Shown: positions 34,835 to 43,963, numbered from the stretch's first letter. The stretch: DNA of 64,000 bases from Pseudarthrobacter sp. IC2-21 (GCF_034048115.1 NZ_CP139145.1:1302001-1366000); one strand, 5' to 3'. A program made the numbers and translations. The notes: a model not told the origin generated them from the sequence alone.

Positions 34835-34897
34835 CAACGCGGGGTCACATAATGCCCGAAAAAGGGCCAGGATTGAGCGATAAGTGACCCCGCGTTG
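34835..34897 (-). repeat. 14-bp inverted repeat with 35-base loop downstream of the phosphorylase gene
   Basis: CAACGCGGGGTCAC (34835-34848) is the exact reverse complement of 34884-34897. The loop contains a second small hairpin, CCC-GAAAAA-GGG. It begins three bases after the stop of the minus-strand purine nucleoside phosphorylase gene, so it is probably its terminator; the AT-rich loop and long perfect arms also resemble a dispersed palindromic repeat. Only one copy is seen here. Confidence 0.6.
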
Positions 34898-34899
34898 TC

Positions 34900-35718
34900 C
34901 TAGAGTTTTGCGATGATCCCGGCCAGCAGCTTGGAGATGCGCGGCCCGGCTTCCTGGCCCGACTCGAGCACTTCCTGGTGGCTCAGCGGCATGGGGCTGA
35001 TGCCGGCAGCGAGGTTGGTCACCAGGGAGATGCCGAACACTTCCATGCCCGCATGCCGGCCCGCGATGGCCTCCAGCGCGGTGGACATACCCACCAGGTC
35101 CCCTCCGATCCGCTTGGCGTACTGCACTTCGGCCGGGGTTTCGTAGTGCGGCCCGGAGAACTGGACGTAGACGCCTTCATCCAGTGATGAGTCCACTTCG
35201 CGGGCGAGGTCCCGGATGCGGGAGCTGTAAAGGTCTGTCAGGTCAACGAAGGTTGCGCCCTCAAGCGGGGACGTGCCGGTGAGGTTGATGTGATCTTTGA
35301 TGAGGACCGGAGTGCCAGGGGTCCAGCTTTCGTTGATGCCGCCGCAGCCGTTGGTGAGGACCAGGGTCTTGCAGCCCGCCGCGGCTGCCGCACGGATGCC
35401 GTGGACCACGGCACGGACGCCCTTGCCTTCGTAGTAATGCGTCCGGGCGCCCAGGACCAGCGCGCGTTTGCCTTCCCTGGTCAGCACCGAGCGGATGGTG
35501 CCCACGTGGCCCACCACGGCCGGGGCATGGAAGCCCGGGACCGCGTCCGCGCCCAGCGTGGCGGTGGTCTCGCCGATCAGGTCGGCAGCCTCGGCCCAGC
35601 CCGATCCGAGGACCAGCGCGACGTCGTGATTGGCCACCCCGGTCTTCTCGGCAATGTACTCAGCGGCCTCGCGTGCGGCGTCGAAGGGGTCCATGTTCAG
35701 GAAGTCTGTATTACTCAC
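34900..35718 (-). CDS. Purine-nucleoside phosphorylase
   Basis: Phosphorolysis of inosine/guanosine and deoxy forms to base and (deoxy)ribose-1-phosphate. 272 residues of the trimeric, low-molecular-mass PNP type: VALVLGSGWAEAA (33-45), GARTHYYEG (about 91-99), VLTNGCGGIN (about 119-128), SGPHYETPAEV (phosphate/base site) and GMSTALEAI. GTG at 35718 has no clear ribosome site; a TAGTTT box eight bases upstream would place transcription start at or next to the GTG, so the mRNA may be leaderless. Works with deoC in nucleoside salvage. Confidence 0.94.
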   Translation of the reverse strand: MSNTDFLNMDPFDAAREAAEYIAEKTGVANHDVALVLGSGWAEAADLIGETTATLGADAVPGFHAPAVVGHVGTIRSVLTREGKRALVLGARTHYYEGKGVRAVVHGIRAAAAAGCKTLVLTNGCGGINESWTPGTPVLIKDHINLTGTSPLEGATFVDLTDLYSSRIRDLAREVDSSLDEGVYVQFSGPHYETPAEVQYAKRIGGDLVGMSTALEAIAGRHAGMEVFGISLVTNLAAGISPMPLSHQEVLESGQEAGPRISKLLAGIIAKL

Positions 35719-35835
35719 TGGTACAAACTATCGTGCCGCCCCCGTTGTGCACACCGTCACTCCGGGCGGTGATGCGCCCCATGAATCGGGCATTTAATTG
35801 ATGTCCCGGCGCGATTGGGGAGATAATGGTTGATT

Positions 35836-37254
35836 GTGACTACGCATCCTGATTTCAGCTCACCCCGGATCGCAATCCTGGGAGGTGGCCCCGGCGGATA
35901 CGAAGCCGCCATGGTCGCAGCCTCCCTGGGGGCGCAGGTCACCATCATCGAACGTGCCGGGCTCGGCGGCTCGGCGGTGCTCACCGACGTCGTCCCTTCC
36001 AAAACGCTGATCGCGACGGCGGATCTGATGACCCGCGTCGGCGAGGCGGGAGAGCTGGGAGTCAAGTTCGACGTCGACGGCGGCGACTTTGTGCCCGTTA
36101 TGCGCGCTGACCTCAAGCACATCAACGACCGTCTTCTGGGCCTGGCCCGGCAGCAGTCCCGTGACATCACCGGCGGGCTGGAACAGCACCAGAACATCCG
36201 CATCCTGATCGGATCCGGCAAGCTCCTGGACAGCCACACCATCGAAGTCCTGACGGCGGACGGCACCCGGACCGTGGAGGCGGACACCATCCTGCTCGCG
36301 GTGGGCGCGCATCCCCGGGAGCTGCCCACGGCCCGGCCCGACGGCCAACGCATCCTGAACTGGGCGCAGATCTACAACCTCGATGAGCTTCCCGAGGAAC
36401 TGATTGTGGTGGGATCCGGCGTGACCGGTGCCGAATTCGCCTCCGCCTACAACGGCCTCGGATCCAAGGTGACCCTGATTTCCAGCCGTGATCGCGTGCT
36501 GCCGGGCTCCGACACCGACGCCGCCGTGGTGCTGGAGGAAGTGTTCGAGCGCCGCGGCGTGCGCGTGCTGTCCCGTTCCCGCGCCGAAACCGTGGAGCGG
36601 ACAGAGGAGGGCGTGGTGGTCACTCTGGGTGACGGCTCCACGGTGGCGGGCAGCCACTGTCTCGTGGCCGTCGGTTCGATCCCCAATACCGCGGGCATCG
36701 GCCTGGAAGAAGCCGGCGTGGCCCTGACCGAAAGCGGCCACATCAAGGTGGACGGGGTTTCCCGCACCACCGCGCCGAACATTTACGCCGCCGGAGACTG
36801 CACCGGCGTGCTGGCCCTGGCATCGGTGGCAGCGATGCAGGGACGGATCGCGATTGCGCACTTCCTGGGCGACGCCGTGATGCCGCTCAAGCTCCATCAG
36901 GTGGCGTCCAACATCTTCACCTCGCCCGAGATCGCCTCGGTGGGTGTGTCCGAGGCGGACATCCAGTCCGGCAAATACCAGGCGGACATCATCAAGCTGT
37001 CGCTGAAGAGCAACGCCCGCGCCAAGATGCGTAACGCCAAGGACGGCTTCGTCAAGATCTTTGCGCGCAAGGGATCAGGCACCGTCATCGGCGGCGTGGT
37101 GGTGGGGCCGAACGCCTCCGAGCTGATCTTCGCCATCGCCCTTGCCGTGACCCACAAGCTGCACGTGGACGATGTCGCGAGCACCTTCACCGTCTATCCG
37201 TCACTGAGCGGCTCCATCTCCGAAGCGGCGCGGCGGCTGCACGTCCACATGTAG
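35836..37254 (+). CDS. NAD(P)H-quinone dehydrogenase, LpdA-like flavoprotein
   Basis: Member of the flavoprotein disulfide reductase family, 472 residues, with FAD motif IAILGGGPGGYEAAMVAASL (13-32), NAD motif VVGSGVTGAEFASAYNGLGS, NIYAAGDCTG and the C-terminal dimer domain. The redox-active Cys pair expected as GGTCLNxGCIPSK is absent: here it reads GLGGSAVLTDVVPSK. That matches mycobacterial LpdA (Rv3303c), a quinone reductase rather than lipoamide dehydrogenase. GTG at 35836 is chosen over a TTG six bases upstream. It likely helps keep quinones reduced; adjacent flavodoxin gene follows after 69 bases. Confidence 0.9.
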   Translation: MTTHPDFSSPRIAILGGGPGGYEAAMVAASLGAQVTIIERAGLGGSAVLTDVVPSKTLIATADLMTRVGEAGELGVKFDVDGGDFVPVMRADLKHINDRLLGLARQQSRDITGGLEQHQNIRILIGSGKLLDSHTIEVLTADGTRTVEADTILLAVGAHPRELPTARPDGQRILNWAQIYNLDELPEELIVVGSGVTGAEFASAYNGLGSKVTLISSRDRVLPGSDTDAAVVLEEVFERRGVRVLSRSRAETVERTEEGVVVTLGDGSTVAGSHCLVAVGSIPNTAGIGLEEAGVALTESGHIKVDGVSRTTAPNIYAAGDCTGVLALASVAAMQGRIAIAHFLGDAVMPLKLHQVASNIFTSPEIASVGVSEADIQSGKYQADIIKLSLKSNARAKMRNAKDGFVKIFARKGSGTVIGGVVVGPNASELIFAIALAVTHKLHVDDVASTFTVYPSLSGSISEAARRLHVHM

Positions 37255-37323
37255 CTCCGGGCAGGTGCCGGCCGGGGACGTTCGGCCCTACTTGCGCCCG
37301 GAACCGCGCGCGCACACTGGAGC

Positions 37324-37875
37324 ATGGCCAAGATCTATATCCCCTACGGGAGCGTTGAAGGACAGACCGCCCACATTGTGGAGTACGTTGCCGATGTCGT
37401 CCGGGCAAACGGGCACGAAGCGGAAACCGTGGACCTCAAACACTCCGGCGACAGGATTCCGGCGGGGCAGGACGCCGTGATCGTTGCGGCGTCGGTCCAC
37501 ATGGGGAAGCACGAGGGCTTCGTGGTCGACTTTGCCCGCAGGAACCGGGACGATCTCGAACGCCTGCCCTCAGCCCTGATCTCGGTCAGCCTGGCCGCCC
37601 ACGGCGACGAACACAGCGCAGAAGGTTACGTGGCCGAATTCGAAGAGCAGTCGGGCTGGCATCCCGCCCACGTCGGGATCTTTCCGGGCGCGCTGCTCTA
37701 TACGCAGTACAACTTCCTCAAACGCCAGCTCATGAAGAAGATCACCAAGGACAAGGGGTCCACGGACCTGGATACGTCCCGCGACTACGTCTACACGGAG
37801 TGGGACGGCGTGAAACGCTTCACCGAGGACTTCCTGTCGGCACTGCCTGAAGGGTCCGCTGAGGACCGGTCATAG
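37324..37875 (+). CDS. Flavodoxin domain protein, HemG-like
   Basis: 183-residue flavodoxin fold. The N-terminal FMN phosphate loop is YGSVEGQTAHIVEYVADVV (8-26); ALISVSLAAHGDEHSAEGYV and YTQYNFLKRQLMKKITKDKG resemble menaquinone-dependent protoporphyrinogen oxidase (HemG). Possible role in haem synthesis or quinone-linked redox; the adjacent LpdA-like quinone reductase is consistent with that, but both readings are inference. ATG at 37324, with a GGAGCATGG context. Confidence 0.85.
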   Translation: MAKIYIPYGSVEGQTAHIVEYVADVVRANGHEAETVDLKHSGDRIPAGQDAVIVAASVHMGKHEGFVVDFARRNRDDLERLPSALISVSLAAHGDEHSAEGYVAEFEEQSGWHPAHVGIFPGALLYTQYNFLKRQLMKKITKDKGSTDLDTSRDYVYTEWDGVKRFTEDFLSALPEGSAEDRS

Positions 37876-37881
37876 GGCGGT

Positions 37882-38580
37882 TTAGGATCGCGCAAAGGCG
37901 GGGACGACGTCTCCGGGTGCAAACGGTGTGAACCACTGCTCGAAGCCGAGGCCCGCGTCGGCTTCCGGGCTGCCGCCTGTGTCCGGCTCGGTGTACAGCG
38001 CGTGGCATTCGGCGTCCTCCAGCAGGACCTCCTCAACCTGGGCGCGCCAGTCCTCCGGCAGGTCCAGCTCGTAAATGTCTTCGGTGATTTCCGCCTGGTC
38101 GAGCAGGCAGCGGACGGCCAGTTCGGCCGCGATGCAGCCGGGGGAGGTCCACCCGCGGCCGAGGGAGACAGCGACGTCGGCGGCGACGACAATGAACTTC
38201 CGCGTGAACCCGGCGTCGTAACTGGACGCGAACTGCGGCGGCAGCGAGGACAGCACGTAGGACTTGGCGATGCCGGACGCAGTAACGGCATCCGGCCGGC
38301 CCAGCGCCTCGAGATCGCGAAATAGTTGGTCAAGGAGAATACCCGACGAGTTCCAGAGGAGGCCGGCCAGGAGGCGGGTCCGGCTCATAGCTTCTTGCCG
38401 ACCGTCGGCCGGGACAGCTGCCATTTCAGCCAGGTCTTCCGGGTCGAAAAGGAGCCGCTGTTCCGGGGTCATGTCATCGGGGTGGGGATCGAGGCCCAGC
38501 AGTTCCAGGCTCAGCCCGGTCAGTTTGACTGCGTCGGCCAGCAGTTCTTCGGTGATGTCGTCTTCGTCGTCGGCATTCAT
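37882..38580 (-). CDS. Hypothetical protein, acidic
   Basis: 232 residues, soluble, strongly acidic at the N-terminus (MNADDEDDITEELLADAVKL) and C-terminus. The middle is mostly helical (MSRTRLLAGLLWNSSGILLD) with no cysteine motif, membrane helix or nucleotide loop. I do not recognise the family. ATG at 38580 is chosen over an upstream ATG at 38610 for lack of conserved-looking sequence. It converges with the flavodoxin gene six bases away and sits between the two halves of the nitrate locus; no function proposed. Confidence 0.75.
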   Translation of the reverse strand: MNADDEDDITEELLADAVKLTGLSLELLGLDPHPDDMTPEQRLLFDPEDLAEMAAVPADGRQEAMSRTRLLAGLLWNSSGILLDQLFRDLEALGRPDAVTASGIAKSYVLSSLPPQFASSYDAGFTRKFIVVAADVAVSLGRGWTSPGCIAAELAVRCLLDQAEITEDIYELDLPEDWRAQVEEVLLEDAECHALYTEPDTGGSPEADAGLGFEQWFTPFAPGDVVPAFARS

Positions 38581-38683
38581 GGCCCCGATGCTACCGGCAG
38601 GCGGCAGCACGCACGATTCCTGTTACGCGCCCATGTCCGCGTTGGGGTATGCACATACCCGGCCTCCCCGTCTTCAGCGCACC

Positions 38684-40240
38684 TCAGGCGGGAGCTGCCT
38701 GGAAGTGTTGTTCGATGAGTCCCTTGATGTCATCATGGCAACCGCCGCAGCCGGTGCCGGCGCGGGTCGCCTTGGCTACGTCGGCCACCGTGGAGCAGCC
38801 GCCCTCCACGGCGCCCTGGATCCTGGTCCCGCTGACCCCGGCGCACCGGCACACCGTCCCTGCGGGGTCGGCAGGTCCGGAAGCCAACTGCTCCGGCCCG
38901 TCCAGCCGCAGCAACAGGGACCTGTCCGCCGGCAGCTCGGCCCCCCGTTCGAAGAGGCTGACCAGTTCGGCGGCCGATCGCGGCATGCCCACCGCCACCA
39001 GGCCTTCGAGTACTCCGCCTCGCGTGGTTATTTTGACGTAGCGGCCGTGCTCCGGGTCTGCCCACTGGGCGATCTGCAGGCGCGGGCGGCCGTTGACGGC
39101 GCCGGCGGTCAGGGCGTCCTCGTCCCACGGATCGGCCGCGTTGTCCCCGGCCACGGCCATGGTCAGGCCGCGGGCCTTCAGCACAATCACGCCGGCCTGT
39201 TCCCGGGGCAGTTCCACCAGTGCGTCAGCGTCGGCTTGCGTGCCGGTGGCCAGCAGGGTCAGGTATTCGGCCAGCCAGTCGGCCTGCCGCCAGCCGGGTC
39301 CCACCAGTCCGGACGGGCCCGTCGCTGTGCGGCACTCACTGCAGGCGGGGTCGGGGCAGCGCACCTCGGCGCAGTCGCCGATGGCGAAGATGTGGGGTTC
39401 GTGGTGGGCGCGGAGCCGGTGGTCCACCAGGATTCCCATGCCGGTGGACAGGCCGCAGCCCTCGGCCAGCTCGGTCCGTGGCCGGACGCCGCATGAGAGG
39501 ACCAGGAGGTCGCCGTCGATCGCGGAACCGTCCTCAAGCAGCAGCGCCGAGAACCCGCCGTGGGGCGCGTTGTGCTCCACACCCGTGGAGCGGGCGTTGC
39601 CGGCCATCCGCACGCCGCACCGGCGCAGGCTGGCCGCGAGGACGGCACCCCCGCCGCGGTCGATGTTGCGGCCCAGTGGATGCGGGCCGTTGTGGACCAC
39701 CGTCACGGTGGCGCCCTCCTCCGCCGCGGCGAGGGCCGTCTCAAGACCCAGGACGCCGCCGCCGAGCACCACCACCCGTTTGCCGCCGTCGACCGCTGCG
39801 CGCAAAACCGAAGCGTCGCGCAGGTCCCGGAGCGCGGTGACCCCGGCTGGCAGGACCGGGGAGGTGGGGTCCGGGTTGATGCCGGTGAGGTTCGGAATGA
39901 CGGGCCGGGAACCTGTGGCGAAGACGAGGCGCTCGTAGGGGGCGGTGGTGCCGTCCGTGAGGATCACCTGTTGGCGTGCCCGGTCCACCCTGCGGACCCG
40001 CACGCCCAGGCGCACGTCCACGCCCTCGGCAATCAGGGCGGCTGCATCGGACAGTGCCAGGGCATCCGCGGTGGTGCGCCCCACGCCCAGGTCAGCGACG
40101 AGGACACGGTTGTACGCAGCCTCCGCTTCCTCGCCCACCACAGTCAGGCGCACGTGCCCGTCCCGGACCGCGGGCAGGAGTTCGTCGATCAGGCGGCCTG
40201 CCACGGGGCCGAAACCGACAATGACAATCTGCTCGCTCAT
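38684..40240 (-). CDS. Nitrate reductase-associated FAD/[2Fe-2S] electron-transfer subunit
   Basis: 518-residue flavoprotein resembling the N-terminal half of NirB and NasB-type partners: FAD motif IVIVGFGPVAGRLIDELL (5-22), NAD motif VVVLGGGVLGLETALAAAEE (about 148-167), HIFAIGDCAEVRC, a reductase C-terminal domain, and a terminal BFD-like domain with CRCAGVSG and CGGCHDDIKG. It would take electrons from NAD(P)H to NasA. Its ATG overlaps the nasA stop as ATGA, implying coupled translation in narK-nasA-this gene. An extra CPDPACSEC cluster follows the GDCAEV motif. Confidence 0.88.
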   Translation of the reverse strand: MSEQIVIVGFGPVAGRLIDELLPAVRDGHVRLTVVGEEAEAAYNRVLVADLGVGRTTADALALSDAAALIAEGVDVRLGVRVRRVDRARQQVILTDGTTAPYERLVFATGSRPVIPNLTGINPDPTSPVLPAGVTALRDLRDASVLRAAVDGGKRVVVLGGGVLGLETALAAAEEGATVTVVHNGPHPLGRNIDRGGGAVLAASLRRCGVRMAGNARSTGVEHNAPHGGFSALLLEDGSAIDGDLLVLSCGVRPRTELAEGCGLSTGMGILVDHRLRAHHEPHIFAIGDCAEVRCPDPACSECRTATGPSGLVGPGWRQADWLAEYLTLLATGTQADADALVELPREQAGVIVLKARGLTMAVAGDNAADPWDEDALTAGAVNGRPRLQIAQWADPEHGRYVKITTRGGVLEGLVAVGMPRSAAELVSLFERGAELPADRSLLLRLDGPEQLASGPADPAGTVCRCAGVSGTRIQGAVEGGCSTVADVAKATRAGTGCGGCHDDIKGLIEQHFQAAPA

Positions 40241-42561
40241 GAGGCCTCCGCTGGTTGAAGAACGCTGTGCTGACGGTCGCTTCGCCGAAGTTCGTTTCGC
40301 TCAAGGTCGCTTCGCTGAAGGTCGCCGGGTGCCGCAGCCCGGACCCGGACCTTGTTGAACTTGAATTCCGGCATCCCCGACACGGGATCAGTGGCCGCCT
40401 CGGTCAGGCGGTTGGCACTGCCGAGTTCCGGGAAGTGGAACGGCAGGAACACGGTCTCCGGGCGGATGGCGGTGCTGAGTTCCGCCCGGCAGATCACTTC
40501 GCCACGCTCGTTGGCCACGGAAACAAAGGCGCCCTCGGTGATGCCCATGGCGGCCGCGGCGGCGGGGTGGATCTGGACTGTGGCTTCCGGCCGGGCGGCC
40601 AGGAGTTCTGCCACCCGCCGGGTCTGGGCGCCGGACTGGTAGTGCTCCAGGAGACGGCCGGTGATGAGGGTCAGGGTGGTGGCTGCCGGGGCTGTGCTGT
40701 CCCGGCTGGGGGTACCGGCAGGCGCACGACGGCGGCGCGGCGTCACCGGCGTCATGACCGCCTTCCCGTCGGGGTGCGCAAAGGCATCCAGGAAGAGCCG
40801 CGGCGTGCCGGTGCTGCCCGCGGGGTACGGCCAGTAGGCGGCCTCACCCCGGTCCAGCATCGCGTAGTCGATGCCCGAATAGTCCGCCAGGCCGCCGGCG
40901 GAGGCGAGCCGCAGCTCCTCGAACACCGTTTCCGGGTCCTCGCTGTAGGTGGAGGGGGCATCCAGCGCTTCGGCCAGCCGGGCCATGATCCACAGCTCGC
41001 TGCGGGCCCCGGCCGGCGGCTGGATGGCCCGGCGGCGGCGCAGGACCCGTCCCTCGAGGTTGGTCAGCGTGCCCTCTTCCTCGGCCCACTGCAGCACGGG
41101 CAGGATGAGGTCCGCCTCGGCGGCGGTCTCGGACCTAAAGAAGTCGCACACCACCAGGAAGTCCAGGCTCCGGAGCCCGGCGATGACGGCGTTCGCGTCG
41201 GGGGAGGCCACCGCGATGTTGGAGGCATGCACGAACAGGCAGCGGACGCCGTCGGGCTGTCCCAGCGACTTCAGCAGCTGGACGGCGGGCAGGCCGGGGC
41301 CGGGAATCAGCGATTCGGGCACGCCCCACACCCCGGCCACGTGCGCACGCGCCGCGGGGTCGGTGATCTTGCGGTAGCCGGGGAGCTGGTCGGCCTTCTG
41401 GCCGTGTTCGCGGCCGCCCTGGCCGTTGCCCTGGCCGGTGAGGGTCCCGTAGCCGCTGCGTGCCGACCCGGGCAGGCCGAGGAGGAGGCTGAGGTTGATG
41501 GCGGCGGTGGCGGTGTCTGTTCCGTCAATATGCTGTTCCACGCCGCGGCCGGTGAGGATGTAGCTGCCGCCCTTTTGGGCGCCGTCGGCGAGCCGGCGGG
41601 CAGTTTCCCGGATGAGGTCCGCCGGGACGCCGGTGAGGGACTGGACCCGCTCGGGCCAGAAGGCGTTGACGCTGCGGACCACGGCGTCGTAGCCGGTGGT
41701 GCGTGCCGCGATGAAGTCCTGGTCGGCGAGGCTTTCGTGGATGATCACGTGCGCGAGGCCCAGCAGGAGGGTGAGATCGGTGCCCGGCAGGGGCTGCAGG
41801 TGCAGGCCGCCGCCGTCGGCCGTGAACTTTGCCGTGGCTGACCGGCGGGGATCCACCACAATCAGCCCGCCGGCATTGCGGGCGCCCTGGAGGTGCTGCA
41901 CAAACGGCGGCATGGTTTCGGCGACGTTGGAGCCCAGGATCAGGATGGTGCTGGCGTTGTCCAGATCCGCGAGGGGGAAGGGCAATCCGCGGTCAACGCC
42001 GAACGCCCGCATTCCGGCCGCCGCTGCCGAGGACATGCAGAACCGGCCGTTGTAGTCGATGCGCGAGGTACCAAGGGCCAGCCGTGCGAACTTGCCCAGC
42101 ATGTAGGCCTTCTCGTTGGTGAGGCCGCCACCGCCGAAAACGCCGACGGCGTCCCTTCCGTAGCGTGCCTGGGTGTCCTTGACCGCGGTGGTGACCAGTG
42201 CCAGGGCCTGGTCCCAGCCGATGGGGCGGTGGATGCCGTCGGCGCCCTTGAGGAGCGGTTCGGTGACGCGTCCGGGGTGGTTCAGGAGCGTGGCAGAGGT
42301 CCAGCCCTTCCGGCACAGGCCCCCGCGGTTGGTGGGGAAGTCGCGTCCGGCCACCTCCAGCAGGGGGGCATCCGCGGTGGCCGGCGCAGGAGTCTCGGCG
42401 GGCAGGGGCACGGGCAGGGCCACAGCCACGGGCACGGGCACGGCCACGGGCGCCGCGCCCGGTCCCGGCTCGGAAGCCGGGGCCGGGCTGACGGGTGACG
42501 TGAGCGTCATGGCGCACTGCAGGGCGCAGTAAGGGCAGTGCGTGTCGGCGCTGTTGGTCAT
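40237..42561 (-). CDS. nasA: Assimilatory nitrate reductase, molybdopterin catalytic subunit
   Basis: 774-residue bis-MGD molybdoenzyme reducing nitrate to nitrite in the cytoplasm. The N-terminal [4Fe-4S] ligands are C9, C12, C16 (THCPYCALQCAM) and C83 (RGGLCRKGW). Between C16 and C83 residues 22-64 form a Pro/Val/Ala-rich low-complexity insert, much longer than the usual ~27-residue spacing. Later motifs include GVFGGGGLTNEKAYMLGKFA, RIDYNGRFCMSSAAAAG, GRGVEQHIDGT and the C-terminal molydopterin-binding domain. ATG at 42561 is one base after the narK stop. It overlaps the flavoprotein gene downstream. Confidence 0.94.
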   Translation of the reverse strand: MTNSADTHCPYCALQCAMTLTSPVSPAPASEPGPGAAPVAVPVPVAVALPVPLPAETPAPATADAPLLEVAGRDFPTNRGGLCRKGWTSATLLNHPGRVTEPLLKGADGIHRPIGWDQALALVTTAVKDTQARYGRDAVGVFGGGGLTNEKAYMLGKFARLALGTSRIDYNGRFCMSSAAAAGMRAFGVDRGLPFPLADLDNASTILILGSNVAETMPPFVQHLQGARNAGGLIVVDPRRSATAKFTADGGGLHLQPLPGTDLTLLLGLAHVIIHESLADQDFIAARTTGYDAVVRSVNAFWPERVQSLTGVPADLIRETARRLADGAQKGGSYILTGRGVEQHIDGTDTATAAINLSLLLGLPGSARSGYGTLTGQGNGQGGREHGQKADQLPGYRKITDPAARAHVAGVWGVPESLIPGPGLPAVQLLKSLGQPDGVRCLFVHASNIAVASPDANAVIAGLRSLDFLVVCDFFRSETAAEADLILPVLQWAEEEGTLTNLEGRVLRRRRAIQPPAGARSELWIMARLAEALDAPSTYSEDPETVFEELRLASAGGLADYSGIDYAMLDRGEAAYWPYPAGSTGTPRLFLDAFAHPDGKAVMTPVTPRRRRAPAGTPSRDSTAPAATTLTLITGRLLEHYQSGAQTRRVAELLAARPEATVQIHPAAAAAMGITEGAFVSVANERGEVICRAELSTAIRPETVFLPFHFPELGSANRLTEAATDPVSGMPEFKFNKVRVRAAAPGDLQRSDLERNELRRSDRQHSVLQPAEAS

Positions 42562-42562
42562 G

Positions 42563-43963
42563 CTAGACGTGTCCCATCGCATTTCGGTTGGCGTTGCGGA
42601 TGTAGCAGAACCAGCAGACAGCCAGCATCAGGACGTAGGCGCCGACGAATCCGTAGAACGCCGGGGTGTAGGAGCCGCTGGCTGTGTTGGAGGCGTTCAG
42701 CACCTGCGGGATCACGAACCCGCCATAGGCGCCGATGGCCGAGATGAGCCCGAGGGCCGACGAAGCGAGCCGCTGGGTGGCCACCGGGTCGGCGCCGTTC
42801 CGGGCGGCGCGGCTGGAGGTGGCGAAGATGACCGGGATCATGCGGTAGGTGGCGCCGTTTCCGAAGCCGCTGGCGGTGAAGAGCATCAGGAACAGGACCA
42901 GGAAGAGCCAGAAGTTCTTCAGCGGCAGGGTCCAGATCATGGTCAGGGTAATAACGGCCATGGAAGCGAACGCGGCCACGGTCATCCGGGCGCCGCCCAT
43001 CCGGTCAGCCATCCGGCCGCCGTAGGGACGGGCCAGGGAACCGACCAGCGGGCCGAGGAAGGCCAGGGAGAGTGCCACGGTGCCGACGCCGATGGAGGAG
43101 AAGGCCGGGAAGTAGTCCTTAATGAGTTTCGGGAAGACGCCGGCAAATCCGATGAACGAACCGAAGGTGCCGATGTACAGCAGGGCCATGATCCACAGGT
43201 GCGGTTCCTTCAGCGCGGCGACCGAACCGGCCACGTCACCCTTGGCGCTGGTGAGGTTGTTCATGTACTTGAAGGCGCCGTACGCGGCCAGGAGGATGAA
43301 CGGGACCCACATCCAGCCGGCCAGCGGCAGGTTGACCGTCCCGGCGGCCAGCAGGGTGATGACGATGGGCACGGCGAGCTGGGCGACGGCGGCACCCATG
43401 TTGCCGCCGGCGGCGTTCAGGCCCAGCGCCCAGCCCTTTTCACGGGCCGGGTAGAAGAACGTGATGTTGGCCATGGAGCTGGCGAAGTTTCCACCGCCGA
43501 AACCGGCCAGGGCAGCCACCAGGAGCATCACCCCGAACGGGGTCCCCGGGTTGGCGACGCAGAGTCCCAGGCCGATGGCGGGGATCAGGAGCAACAGGGC
43601 GGACACGATGGTCCAGTTGCGTCCGCCGAAGCGGGGAACCATAAACGTATAGGGGATCCGGAGCGTGGCCCCGACGAGGCTGGGCATCGAGATCAGCCAG
43701 AAGATTTCGGACGTGGTGAAGGTGAAGCCTGCTGCCGGAAGTTGGACCACCACGATGGACCAGAGCTGCCAGACCACAAAACCGAGGAACTCGGCGAAGA
43801 TGGACCAGTTCAGGTTGCGCCGGGCAATGGTGCGTCCGGTGGCCTCCCACTGCTCTTTGTTTTCGGCGTCCCAGTTGGCGATCCAGCGGCCGGGAAGGAA
43901 GTCCAGAGCCGGGGCGGCTGCGGTGCGGGTAGTGGGGATATCTGCGGTGCGGTCAGCAGTCAC
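42563..43963 (-). CDS. narK: Nitrate/nitrite MFS transporter
   Basis: 466-residue major facilitator with about 12 membrane helices bringing nitrate in (and possibly nitrite out). The nitrate-signature glycine-rich helix appears as AALAGFGGGNFASSMANI and NAAGGNMGAAVAQL. The soluble N-terminal tail contains WNxE-like WDAENKEQW. GTG at 43963 is chosen because AAGGAGG precedes it on the coding strand. First gene of narK-nasA-flavoprotein. A possible pair of GlnR half-sites (GTCAC, TTAAC, 11 bases apart) lies near 44034-44049, weaker than the nirB box. Confidence 0.94.
   Translation of the reverse strand: MTADRTADIPTTRTAAAPALDFLPGRWIANWDAENKEQWEATGRTIARRNLNWSIFAEFLGFVVWQLWSIVVVQLPAAGFTFTTSEIFWLISMPSLVGATLRIPYTFMVPRFGGRNWTIVSALLLLIPAIGLGLCVANPGTPFGVMLLVAALAGFGGGNFASSMANITFFYPAREKGWALGLNAAGGNMGAAVAQLAVPIVITLLAAGTVNLPLAGWMWVPFILLAAYGAFKYMNNLTSAKGDVAGSVAALKEPHLWIMALLYIGTFGSFIGFAGVFPKLIKDYFPAFSSIGVGTVALSLAFLGPLVGSLARPYGGRMADRMGGARMTVAAFASMAVITLTMIWTLPLKNFWLFLVLFLMLFTASGFGNGATYRMIPVIFATSSRAARNGADPVATQRLASSALGLISAIGAYGGFVIPQVLNASNTASGSYTPAFYGFVGAYVLMLAVCWFCYIRNANRNAMGHV

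Noticed and set aside
42399..42460. Short GGGCAC/GGCCAC-type tandem repeats considered as a repeat array or CRISPR-like
   Set aside because: Units are 6 bases, imperfect, without spacers, and in frame within nasA; treated as a coding low-complexity expansion.
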